From Amaurobius ferox (Eukaryota > Arthropoda > Arachnida > Araneae > Amaurobiidae): a stretch of DNA of 64,000 nucleotides. Within the stretch, counting starts at the first letter, position 1; every line of letters starts with the position of its first letter. This document shows, in pieces, positions 1-13,191 of this stretch. Location of the stretch: NCBI GenBank assembly GCA_951213105.1, contig OX578147.1, positions 128,220,822 to 128,284,821 of the forward strand, given 5' to 3'. Under the pieces are notes generated by a model. It was given only the letters and a program-made list of their open reading frames with translations. It was not told the origin of the DNA and ran no database searches. A program made the translations under genes and the position numbers.

Positions 1-364
1 AAATGAGACGAAACACTAGTGCCAACTTGATATGCTTCAAAGGCAGTAAATATTCATCTTCTTCGGAATAAAGAAAACAAACACTAGTATCAACTTGATA
101 TGCTTCAAAGGCAGTAAATATTTATCTTCGTTGGAATAAATGAGACAAAACACTAGTACCAACTTGATAGGCTTCAAAGTAGTAAATATTCATCTTCTTC
201 GGAATAAATGAGACGAAACACTAGTACCAACTTGATATGCTTCAAAGGCAGTAAATATTCATCTTCTTCGGAATAAAGAAAACAAACACTAGTATCAACT
301 TGATATGCTTCAAAGGCAGTAAATATTTATCTTCGTCGGAATAAATGAGACAAAACACTAGTAC

Positions 365-774
365 CAACTTGATAGGCTTTAGAGGCAGTAAATATTTATC
401 TTCGTCGGAGTAAATGAGACAAAACACAAGTACCAACTTGATAGGCTTCAAAGTAGTGAATATTCATCTTCTTCGGAATAAAGAAAACAAACACTAGTAT
501 CAACTTGATATGCTTCAAAGGCAGTAAATATTTATCTTCGTCGGAGTAAATGAGACAAAACACAAGTACCAACTTGATATGCTTCAAAGGCAGTAAATAT
601 TCATCTTCTTCGGAATAAAGAAAACAAACACTAGTATCAACTTGATATGCTTCAAAGGCAGTAAATATTTATCTTCGTCGGAGTAAATGAGACAAAACAC
701 AAGTACCAACTTGATAGGCTTCAAAGTAATAAATATTCATCTTCTTCGGAATAAATGAGACGAAACACTAGTAC
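365..774. repeat. Example D cassette (D-E-B'-A-B'-C, 410 bp)
   Basis: Monomers start at 365 (D, 69), 434 (E, 67), 501 (B', 69), 570 (A, 68), 638 (B', 69) and 707 (C, 68). The same ordered cassette recurs with D starting near 1,527, 2,279, 3,646, 6,243, 7,883, 8,635, 10,412, 11,164, 12,804, 13,556, 14,718, 15,470, 16,837, 19,434, 21,074, 21,826, 22,988, 23,945, 25,107, 25,859, 27,226, 28,388, 29,140, 29,889, 31,256 and 34,059. The shortest full repeat (cassette + one ABC + AB) is 752 bp, or 11 monomers. The cassettes at 6,243, 11,164 and 19,434 hold an extra E-B'-A-B' of 273 bp. Confidence 0.92.
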
Positions 775-1389
775 CAACTTGATATGCTTCAAAGGCAGTA
801 AATATTCATCTTCTTCGGAATAAAGAAAACAAACACTAGTGTCAACTTGATATGCTTCAAAGGCAGTAAATATTTATCTTCGTCGGAATAAATGAGACAA
901 AACACTAGTACCAACTTGATAGGCTTCAAAGTAGTAAATATTCATCTTCTTCGGAATAAATGAGACGAAACACTAGTACCAACTTGATATGCTTCAAAGG
1001 CAGTAAATATTCATCTTCTTCGGAATAAAGAAAACAAACACTAGTATCAACTTGATATGCTTCAAAGGCAGTAAATATTTATCTTCGTCGGAATAAATGA
1101 GACAAAACACTAGTACCAACTTGATAGGCTTCAAAGTAGTAAATATTCATCTTCTTCGGAATAAATGAGACGAAACACTAGTACCAACTTGATATGCTTC
1201 AAAGGCAGTAAATATTCATCTTCTTCGGAATAAAGAAAACAAACACTAGTATCAACTTGATATGCTTCAAAGGCAGTAAATATTTATCTTCGTTGGAATA
1301 AATGAGACAAAACACTAGTACCAACTTGATAGGCTTCAAAGTAGTAAATATTCATCTTCTTCGGAATAAATGAGACGAAACACTAGTAC
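775..1389. repeat. Example run of 205-bp A-B-C trimers
   Basis: Three consecutive trimers begin at 775, 980 and 1185, each 68+69+68 bp. This trimer is the filler unit of the array. It occurs in runs of n = 1, 2, 3, 4, 6 or 10 between D cassettes. Some runs, such as 4,900-5,850, use the B' variant in the second position and C monomers ending GAAAAACTAGTAC, so a second trimer subtype is spreading inside the filler. Confidence 0.93.
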
Positions 1390-4300
1390 CAACTTGATAT
1401 GATTCAAAGGCAGTAAATATTCATCTTCTTCGGAATAAAGAAAACAAACACTAGTATCAACTTGATATGCTTCAAAGGCAGTAAATATTTATCTTCGTCG
1501 GAATAAATGAGACAAAACACTAGTACCAACTTGATAGGCTTTAGAGGCAGTAAATATTTATCTTCGTCGGAGTAAATGAGACAAAACACAAGTACCAACT
1601 TGATAGGCTTCAAAGTAGTGAATATTCATCTTCTTCGGAATAAAGAAAACAAACACTAGTATCAACTTGATATGCTTCAAAGGCAGTAAATATTTATCTT
1701 CGTCGGAGTAAATGAGACAAAACACAAGTACCAACTTGATATGCTTCAAAGGCAGTAAATATTCATCTTCTTCGGAATAAAGAAAACAAACACTAGTATC
1801 AACTTGATATGCTTCAAAGGCAGTAAATATTTATCTTCGTCGGAGTAAATGAGACAAAACACAAGTACCAACTTGATAGGCTTCAAAGTAGTAAATATTC
1901 ATCTTCTTCGGAATAAATGAGACGAAACACTAGTGCCAACTTGATATGCTTCAAAGGCAGTAAATATTCATCTTCTTCGGAATAAAGAAAACAAACACTA
2001 GTATCAACTTGATATGCTTCAAAGGCAGTAAATATTTATCTTCGTCGGAATAAATGAGACAAAACACTAGTACCAACTTGATAGGCTTCAAAGTAGTAAA
2101 TATTCATCTTCTTCGGAATAAATGAGACGAAACACTAGTACCAACTTGATATGCTTCAAAGGCAGTAAATATTCATCTTCTTCGGAATAAAGAAAACAAA
2201 CACTAGTATCAACTTGATATGCTTCAAAGGCAGTAAATATTTATCTTCGTCGGAATAAATGAGACAAAACACTAGTACCAACTTGATAGGCTTTAGAGGC
2301 AGTAAATATTTATCTTCGTCGGAGTAAATGAGACAAAACACAAGTACCAACTTGATAGGCTTCAAAGTAGTAAATATTCATCTTCTTCGGAATAAAGAAA
2401 ACAAACACTAGTATCAACTTGATATGCTTCAAAGGCAGTAAATATTTATCTTCGTCGGAGTAAATGAGACAAAACACAAGTACCAACTTGATATGCTTCA
2501 AAGACAGTAAATATTCATCTTCTTCGGAATAAAGAAAACAAACACTAGTATCAACTTGATATGCTTCAAAGGCAGTAAATATTTATCTTCGTCGGAGTAA
2601 ATGAGACAAAACACAAGTACCAACTTGATAGGCTTCAAAGTAGTAAAAATTCATCTTCTTCGGAATAAATGAGACGAAACACTAGTGCCAACTTGATATG
2701 CTTCAAAGGCAGTAAATATTCATCTTCTTCGGAATAAAGAAAACAAACACTAGTATCAACTTGATATGCTTCAAAGGCAGTAAATATTTATCTTCGTCGG
2801 AATAAATGAGACAAAACACTAGTACCAACTTGATAGGCTTCAAAGTAGTAAATATTCATCTTCTTCGGAATAAATGAGACGAAACACTAGTACCAACTTG
2901 ATATGCTTCAAAGGCAGTAAATATTCATCTTCTTCGGAATAAAGAAAACAAACACTAGTATCAACTTGATATGCTTCAAAGGCAGTAAATATTTATCTTC
3001 GTCGGAATAAATGAGACAAAACACTAGTACCAACTTGATAGGCTTCAAAGTAGTAAATATTCATCTTCTTCGGAATAAGTGAGACGAAACACTAGTACCA
3101 ACTTGATATGCTTCAAAGGCAGTAAATATTCATCTTCTTCGGAATAAAGAAAACAAACACTAGTATCAACTTGATATGCTTCAAAGGCAGTAAATATTTA
3201 TCTTCGTCGGAATAAATGAGACAAAACACTAGTACCAACTTGATGGGCTTCAAAGTAGTAAATATTCATCTTCTTCGGAATAAATGAGACGAAACACTAG
3301 TACCAACTTGATATGCTTCAAAGGCAGTAAATATTCATCTTCTTCGGAATAAAGAAAACAAACACTAGTATCAACTTGATATGCTTCAAAGGCAGTAAGT
3401 ATTTATCTTCGTCGGAGTATATGAGACAAAACACAAGTACCAACTTGATAGGCTTCAAAGTAGTAAATATTCATCTTCTTCGGAATTAATGAGACGAAAA
3501 ACTAGTACCAACTTGATATGCTTCAAAGGCAGTAAATATTCATCTTCTTCGGAATAAAGAAAACAAACACTAGTATCAACTTGATATGCTTCAAAGGCAG
3601 TAAATATTTATCTTCTTCGGAATAAATGAGACAAAACACTAGTACCAACTTGATAGGCTTTAGAGGCAGTAAATATTTATCTTCGTCGGAGTAAATGAGA
3701 CAAAACACAAGTACCAACTTGATAGGCTTCAAAGTAGTAAATATTCATCTTCTTCGGAATAAAGAAAACAAACACTAGTATCAACTTGATATGCTTCAAA
3801 GGCAGTAAATATTTATCTTCGTCGGAGTAAATGAGACAAAACACAAGTACCAACTTGATATGCTTCAAAGACAGTAAATATTCATCTTCTTCGGAATAAA
3901 GAAAACAAACACTAGTATCAACTTGATATGCTTCAAAGGCAGTAAATATTTATCTTCGTCGGAGTAAATGAGACAAAAGACAAGTACCAACTTGATAGGC
4001 TTCAAAGTAGTAAATATTCATCTTCTTCGGAATAAATGAGACGAAACACTAGTGCCAACTTTATATGCTTCAAAGGCAGTAAATATTCATCTTCTTCGGA
4101 ATAAAGAAAACAAACACTAGTATCAACTTGATATGCTTCAAAGACAGTAAATATTTATCTTCGTCGGAATAAATGAGACAAAACACTAGTACCAACTTGA
4201 TAGGCTTCAAAGTAGTAAATATTCATCTTCTTCGGAATAAATGAGACGAAACACTAGTACCAACTTGATATGCTTCAAAGGCAGTAAATATTCATCTTCT

Positions 4301-6242
4301 TCGGAATAAAGAAAACAAACACTAGTATCAACTTGATATGCTTCAAAGGCAGTAAATATTTATCTTCGTCGGAATAAATGAGACAAAACACTAGTACCAA
4401 CTTGATAGGCTTCAAAGTAGTAAATATTCATCTTCTTCGGAATATATGAGACGAAACACTAGTACCAACTTGATATGCTTCAAAGGCAGTAAATATTCAT
4501 CTTCTTCGGAATAAAGAAAACAAACACTAGTATCAACTTGATATGCTTCAAAGGCAGTAAATATTTATCTTCGTCGGAATAAATGAGACAAAGCACTAGT
4601 ACCAACTTGATAGGCTTCAAAGTAGTAAATATTCATCTTCTTCGGAATAAATGAGACGAAACACTAGTACCAACTTGATATGCTTCAAAGGCAGTAAATA
4701 TTCATCTTCTTCGGAATAAAGAAAACAAACACTAGTATCAACTTGATATGCTTCAAAGGCAGTAAATATTTATCTTCGTCGGAATAAATGAGACAAAACA
4801 CTAGTACCAACTTGATAGGCTTCAAAGTAGTAAATATTCATCTTCTTCGGAATAAATGAGACGAAACACTAGTACCAACTTGATATGCTTCAAAGGCAGT
4901 AAATATTCATCTTCTTCGGAATAAAGAAAACAAACACTAGTATCAACTTGATATGCTTCAAAGGCAGTAAATATTTATCTTCGTCGGAGTAAATGAGACA
5001 AAACACAAGTACCAACTTGATAGGCTTCAAAGTAGTAAATATTCATCTTCTTCGGAATAAATGAGACGAAAAACTAGTACCAACTTGATATGCTTCAAAG
5101 GCAGTAAATATTCATCTTCTTCGGAATAAAGAAAACAAACACTAGTATCAACTTGATATGCTTCAAAGGCAGTAAATATTTATCTTCGTCGGAGTAAATG
5201 AGACAAAACACAAGTACCAACTTGATAGGCTTCAAAGTAGTAAATATTCATCTTCTTCGGAATAAAGGAGACGAAAAACTAGTACCAACTTGATATGCTT
5301 CAAAGGCAGTAAATGTTCATCTTCTTCGGAATAAAGAAAACAAACACTAGTATCAACTTGATATACTTCAAAGGCAGTAAATATTTATCTTCGTCGGAGT
5401 AAATGAGACAAAACACAAGTACCAACTTGATAGGCTTCAAAGTAGTAAATATTCATCTTCTTCGGAATAAATGAGACGAAAAACTAGTACCAACTTGATA
5501 TGCTTCAAAGGCAGTAAATATTCATCTTCTTCGGAATAAAGAAAACAAACACTAGTATCAACTTGATATGCTTCAAAGGCAGTAAATATTTATCTTCGTC
5601 GGAGTAAATGAGACAAAACACTAGTACCAACTTGATAGGCTTCAAAGTAGTAAATATTCATCTTCTTCGGAATAAATGAGACGAAACACTAGTACCAACT
5701 TGATATGCTTCAAAGGCAGTAAATATTCATCTTCTTCGGAATAAAGAAAACAAACACTAGTATCAACTTGATATGCTTCAAAGGCAGTAAATATTTATCT
5801 TCGTCGGAGTAAATGAGACAAAACACAAGTACCAACTTGATAGGCTTCAAAGTAGTAAATATTCATCTTCTTCGCAATAAATGAGACGAAACACTAGTGC
5901 CAACTTGATATGCTTCAAAGGCAGTAAATATTCATCTTCTTCGGAATAAAGAAAACAAACACTAGTATCAACTTGATATGCTTCAAAGGCAGTAAATATT
6001 TATCTTCGTTGGAATAAATGAGACAAAACACTAGTACCAACTTGATAGGCTTCAAAGTAGTAAATATTCATCTTCTTCGGAATAAATGAGACGAAACACT
6101 AGTACCAACTTGATATGCTTCAAAGGCAGTAAATATTCATCTTCTTCGGAATAAAGAAAACAAACACTAGTATCAACTTGATATGCTTCAAAGGCAGTAA
6201 ATATTTATCTTCGTCGGAATAAATGAGACAAAACACTAGTAC

Positions 6243-9200
6243 CAACTTGATAGGCTTTAGAGGCAGTAAATATTTATCTTCGTCGGAGTAAATGAGACAA
6301 AACACAAGTACCAACTTGATAGGCTTCAAAGTAGTGAATATTCATCTTCTTCGGAATAAAGAAAACAAACACTAGTATCAACTTGATATGCTTCAAAGGC
6401 AGTAAATATTTATCTTCGTCGGAGTAAATGAGACAAAACACAAGTACCAACTTGATATGCTTCAAAGGCAGTAAATATTCATCTTCTTCGGAATAAAGAA
6501 AACAAACACTAGTATCAACTTGATATGCTTCAAAGGCAGTAAATATTTATCTTCGTCGGAGTAAATGAGACAAAACACAAGTACCAACTTGATAGGCTTC
6601 AAAGTAGTAAATATTCATCTTCTTCGGAATAAAGAAAACAAACACTAGTATCAACTTGATATGCTTCAAAGGCAGTAAATATTTATCTTCGTCGGAGTAA
6701 ATGAGACAAAACACAAGTACCAACTTGATATGCTTCAAAGACAGTAAATATTCATCTTCTTCGGAATAAAGAAAACAAACACTAGTATCAACTTGATATG
6801 CTTCAAAGGCAGTAAATATTTATCTTCGTCGGAGTAAATGAGACAAAACACAAGTACCAACTTGATAGGCTTCAAAGTAGTAAATATTCATCTTCTTCGG
6901 AATAAATGAGACGAAACACTAGAGCCAACTTTATATGCTTCAAAGGCAGTAAATATTCATCTTCTTCGGAATAAAGTAAACAAACACTAGTATCAACTTG
7001 ATATGCTTCAAAGACAGTAAATATTTATCTTCGTCGGAATAAATGAGACAAAACACTAGTACCAACTTGATAGGCTTCAAAGTAGTAAATATTCATCTTC
7101 TTCGGAATAAATGAGACGAAACACTAGTACCAACTTGATATGCTTCAAAGGCAGTAAATATTCATCTTCTTCGGAATAAAGAAAACAAACACTAGTATCA
7201 ACTTGATATGCTTCAAAGGCAGTAAATATTTATCTTCGTCGGAATAAATGAGACAAAACACTAGTACCAACTTGATAGGCTTCAAAGTAGTAAATATTCA
7301 TCTTCTTCGGAATAAATGAGACGAAACACTAGTACCAACTTGATATGCTTCAAAGGCAGTAAATATTCATCTTCTTCGGAATAAAGAAAACAAACACTAG
7401 TATCAACTTGATATGCTTCAAAGGCAGTAAATATTTATCTTCGTCGGAATAAATGAGACAAAACACTAGTACTAACTTGATAGGCTTCAAAGTAGTAAAT
7501 ATTCATCTTCTTCGGAATAAATGAGACGAAACACTAGTACCAACTTGATATGCTTCAAAGGCAGTAAATATTCATCTTCTTCGGAATAAAGAAAACAAAC
7601 ACTAGTATCAACTTGATATGCTTCAAAGGCAGTAAATATTTATCTTCGTCGGAATAAATGAGACAAAACACTAGTACCAACTTGATAGGCTTCAAAGTAG
7701 TAAATATTCATCTTCTTCGGAATAAATGAGACGAAACACTAGTACCAACTTGATATGCTTCAAAGGCAGTAAATATTCATCTTCTTCGGAATAAAGAAAA
7801 CAAACACTAGTATCAACTTGATATGCTTCAAAGGCAGTAAATATTTATCTTCGTCGGAATAAATGAGACAAAACACTAGTACCAACTTGATAGGCTTTAG
7901 AGGCAGTAAATATTTATCTTCGTCGGAGTAAATGAGACAAAACACAAGTACCAACTTGATAGGCTTCAAAGTAGTAAATATTCATCTTCTTCGGAATAAA
8001 GAAAACAAACACTAGTATCAACTTGATATGCTTCAAAGGCAGTAAATATTTATCTTCGTCGGAGTAAATGAGACAAAACACAAGTACCAACTTGATATGC
8101 TTCAAAGGCAGTAAATATTCATCTTCTTCGGAATAAAGAAAACAAACACTAGTATCAACTTGATATGCTTCAAAGGCAGTAAATATTTATCTTCGTCGGA
8201 GTAAATGAGACAAAACACAAGTACCAACTTGATAGGCTTCAAAGTAGTAAATATTCATCTTCTTCGCAATAAATGAGACGAAACACTAGTGCCAACTTGA
8301 TATGCTTCAAAGGCAGTAAATATTCATCTTCTTCGGAATAAAGAAAACAAACACTAGTATCAACTTGATATGCTTCAAAGGCAGTAAATATTTATCTTCG
8401 TTGGAATAAATGAGACAAAACACTAGTACCAACTTGATAGGCTTCAAAGTAGTAAATATTCATCTTCTTCGGAATAAATGAGACGAAACACTAGTACCAA
8501 CTTGATATGCTTCAAAGGCAGTAAATATTCATCTTCTTCGGAATAAAGAAAACAAACACTAGTATCAACTTGATATGCTTCAAAGGCAGTAAATATTTAT
8601 CTTCGTCGGAATAAATGAGACAAAACACTAGTACCAACTTGATAGGCTTTAGAGGCAGTAAATATTTATCTTCGTCGGAGTAAATGAGACAAAACACAAG
8701 TACCAACTTGATAGGCTTCAAAGTAGTGAATATTCATCTTCTTCGGAATAAAGAAAACAAACACTAGTATCAACTTGATATGCTTCAAAGGCAGTAAATA
8801 TTTATCTTCGTCGGAGTAAATGAGACAAAACACAAGTACCAACTTGATATGCTTCAAAGGCAGTAAATATTCATCTTCTTCGGAATAAAGAAAACAAACA
8901 CTAGTATCAACTTGATATGCTTCAAAGGCAGTAAATATTTATCTTCGTCGGAGTAAATGAGACAAAACACAAGTACCAACTTGATAGGCTTCAAAGTAGT
9001 AAATATTCATCTTCTTCGGAATAAATGAGACGAAACACTAGTACCAACTTGATATGCTTCAAAGGCAGTAAATATTCATCTTCTTCGGAATAAAGAAAAC
9101 AAACACTAGTATCAACTTGATATGCTTCAAAGGCAGTAAATATTTATCTTCGTCGGAATAAATGAGACAAAACACTAGTACCAACTTGATAGGCTTCAAA

Positions 9201-11163
9201 GTAGTAAATATTCATCTTCTTCGGAATAAATGAGACGAAACACTAGTACCAACTTGATATGCTTCAAAGGCAGTAAATATTCATCTTCTTCGGAATAAAG
9301 AAAACAAACACTAGTATCAACTTGATATGCTTCAAAGGCAGTAAATATTTATCTTCGTCGGAATAAATGAGACAAAACACTAGTACCAACTTGATAGGCT
9401 TCAAAGTAGTAAATATTCATCTTCTTCGGAATAAATGAGACGAAACACTAGTACCAACTTGATATGCTTCAAAGGCAGTAAATATTCATCTTCTTCGGAA
9501 TAAAGAAAACAAACACTAGTATCAAATTGATATGCTTCAAAGGCAGTAAATATTTATCTTCGTCGGAATAAATGAGACAAAACACTAGTACCAACTTGAT
9601 AGGCTTCAAAGTAGTAAATATTCATCTTCTTCGGAATAAATGAGACGAAACACTAGTACCAACTTGATATGCTTCAAAGGCAGTAAATATTCATCTTCTT
9701 CGGAATAAAGAAAACAAACACTAGTATCAACTTGATATGCTTCAAAGGCAGTAAATATTTATCTTCGTCGGAATAAATGAGACAAAACTCTAGTACCAAC
9801 TTGATAGGCTTCAAAGTAGTAAATATTCATCTTCTTCGGAATAAATGAGACGAAACACTAGTACCAACTTGATATGCTTCAAAGGCAGTAAATATTCATC
9901 TTCTTCGGAATAAAGAAAACAAACACTAGTATCAACTTGATATGCTTCAAAGGCAGTAAATATTTATCTTCGTCGGAATAAATGAGACAAAACACTAGTA
10001 CCAACTTGATAGGCTTCAAAGTAGTAAATATTCATCTTCTTCGGAATAAATGAGACGAAACACTAGTACCAACTTGATATGCTTCAAAGGCAGTAAATAT
10101 TCATCTTCTTCGGAATAAAGAAAACAAACACTAGTATCAACTTGATATGCTTCAAAGGCAGTAAATATTTATCTTCGTCGGAATAAATGAGACAAAACAC
10201 TAGTACCAACTTGATAGGCTTCAAAGTAGTAAATATTCATCTTCTTCGGAATAAATGAGACGAAACACTAGTACCAACTTGATATGCTTCAAAGGCAGTA
10301 AATATTCATCTTCTTCGGAATAAAGAAAACAAACACTAGTATCAACTTGATATGCTTCAAAGGCAGTAAATATTTATCTTCGTCGGAATAAATGAGACAA
10401 AACACTAGTACCAACTTGATAGGCTTTAGAGGCAGTAAATATTTATCTTCGTCGGAGTAAATGAGACAAAACACAAGTACCAACTTGATAGGCTTCAAAG
10501 TAGTAAATATTCATCTTCTTCGGAATAAAGAAAACAAACACTAGTATCAACTTGATATGCTTCAAAGGCAGTAAATATTTATCTTCGTCGGAGTAAATGA
10601 GACAAAACACAAGTACCAACTTGATATGCTTCAAAGGCAGTAAATATTCATCTTCTTCGGAATAAAGAAAACAAACACTAGTATCAACTTGATATGCTTC
10701 AAAGGCAGTAAATATTTATCTTCGTCGGAGTAAATGAGACAAAACACAAGTACCAACTTGATAGGCTTCAAAGTAGTAAATATTCATCTTCTTCGCAATA
10801 AATGAGACGAAACACTAGTGCCAACTTGATATGCTTCAAAGGCAGTAAATATTCATCTTCTTCGGAATAAAGAAAACAAACACTAGTATCAACTTGATAT
10901 GCTTCAAAGGCAGTAAATATTTATCTTCGTTGGAATAAATGAGACAAAACACTAGTACCAACTTGATAGGCTTCAAAGTAGTAAATATTCATCTTCTTCG
11001 GAATAAATGAGACGAAACACTAGTACCAACTTGATATGCTTCAAAGGCAGTAAATATTCATCTTCTTCGGAATAAAGAAAACAAACACTAGTATCAACTT
11101 GATATGCTTCAAAGGCAGTAAATATTTATCTTCGTCGGAATAAATGAGACAAAACACTAGTAC
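6243..11163. repeat. Nested 4,921-bp repeat unit
   Basis: Intervals 1640+752+1777+752 = 4,921. The next unit starts at 11,164 with 1640+752 again. Shared rare variants at this offset include AGAGCCAACTTTATATG (~6,921 and ~11,842), AATAAAGTAAAC (~6,970 and ~11,891) and GTACTAACTTG (~7,470 and ~12,391). The unit sits inside the 13.2-kb super-repeat, so duplication occurred at two scales. Confidence 0.9.
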
Positions 11164-13191
11164 CAACTTGATAGGCTTTAGAGGCAGTAAATATTTATCT
11201 TCGTCGGAGTAAATGAGACAAAACACAAGTACCAACTTGATAGGCTTCAAAGTAGTGAATATTCATCTTCTTCGGAATAAAGAAAACAAACACTAGTATC
11301 AACTTGATATGCTTCAAAGGCAGTAAATATTTATCTTCGTCGGAGTAAATGAGACAAAACACAAGTACCAACTTGATATGCTTCAAAGGCAGTAAATATT
11401 CATCTTCTTCGGAATAAAGAAAACAAACACTAGTATCAACTTGATATGCTTCAAAGGCAGTAAATATTTATCTTCGTCGGAGTAAATGAGACAAAACACA
11501 AGTACCAACTTGATAGGCTTCAAAGTAGTAAATATTCATCTTCTTCGGAATAAAGAAAACAAACACTAGTATCAACTTGATATGCTTCAAAGGCAGTAAA
11601 TATTTATCTTCGTCGGAGTAAATGAGACAAAACACAAGTACCAACTTGATATGCTTCAAAGACAGTAAATATTCATCTTCTTCGGAATAAAGAAAACAAA
11701 CACTAGTATCAACTTGATATGCTTCAAAGGCAGTAAATATTTATCTTCGTCGGAGTAAATGAGACAAAACACAAGTACCAACTTGATAGGCTTCAAAGTA
11801 GTAAATATTCATCTTCTTCGGAATAAATGAGACGAAACACTAGAGCCAACTTTATATGCTTCAAAGGCAGTAAATATTCATCTTCTTCGGAATAAAGTAA
11901 ACAAACACTAGTATCAACTTGATATGCTTCAAAGACAGTAAATATTTATCTTCGTCGGAATAAATGAGACAAAACACTAGTACCAACTTGATAGGCTTCA
12001 AAGTAGTAAATATTCATCTTCTTCGGAATAAATGAGACGAAACACTAGTACCAACTTGATATGCTTCAAAGGCAGTAAATATTCATCTTCTTCGGAATAA
12101 AGAAAACAAACACTAGTATCAACTTGATATGCTTCAAAGGCAGTAAATATTTATCTTCGTCGGAATAAATGAGACAAAACACTAGTACCAACTTGATAGG
12201 CTTCAAAGTAGTAAATATTCATCTTCTTCGGAATAAATGAGACGAAACACTAGTACCAACTTGATATGCTTCAAAGGCAGTAAATATTCATCTTCTTCGG
12301 AATAAAGAAAACAAACACTAGTATCAACTTGATATGCTTCAAAGGCAGTAAATATTTATCTTCGTCGGAATAAATGAGACAAAACACTAGTACTAACTTG
12401 ATAGGCTTCAAAGTAGTAAATATTCATCTTCTTCGGAATAAATGAGACGAAACACTAGTACCAACTTGATATGCTTCAAAGGCAGTAAATATTCATCTTC
12501 TTCGGAATAAAGAAAACAAACACTAGTATCAACTTGATATGCTTCAAAGGCAGTAAATATTTATCTTCGTCGGAATAAATGAGACAAAACACTAGTACCA
12601 ACTTGATAGGCTTCAAAGTAGTAAATATTCATCTTCTTCGGAATAAATGAGACGAAACACTAGTACCAACTTGATATGCTTCAAAGGCAGTAAATATTCA
12701 TCTTCTTCGGAATAAAGAAAACAAACACTAGTATCAACTTGATATGCTTCAAAGGCAGTAAATATTTATCTTCGTCGGAATAAATGATACAAAACACTAG
12801 TACCAACTTGATAGGCTTTAGAGGCAGTAAATATTTATCTTCGTCGGAGTAAATGAGACAAAACACAAGTACCAACTTGATAGGCTTCAAAGTAGTAAAT
12901 ATTCATCTTCTTCGGAATAAAGAAAACAAACACTAGTATCAACTTGATATGCTTCAAAGGCAGTAAATATTTATCTTCGTCGGAGTAAATGAGACAAAAC
13001 ACAAGTACCAACTTGATATGCTTCAAAGGCAGTAAATATTCATCTTCTTCGGAATAAAGAAAACAAACACTAGTATCAACTTGATATGCTTCAAAGGCAG
13101 TAAATATTTATCTTCGTCGGAGTAAATGAGACAAAACACAAGTACCAACTTGATAGGCTTCAAAGTAGTAAATATTCATCTTCTTCGCAAT

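Larger units (their letters stand above)
1..13191. repeat. First period of a 13,191-bp super-repeat
   Basis: D-to-D intervals from 365 are 1162, 752, 1367, 2597, 1640, 752, 1777, 752, 1640 and 752 bp, which sum to 13,191. From 13,556 the series restarts as 1162, 752, 1367, 2597, 1640, 752. Rare point variants sit at the same phase: GTAATAAAT at ~727 and ~13,918, GATTCAAAGG at 1,401 and 14,592, TGATGGGCTT at 3,241 and 16,432. The window edge sets the start used here; the phase of the true unit is arbitrary. Confidence 0.93.
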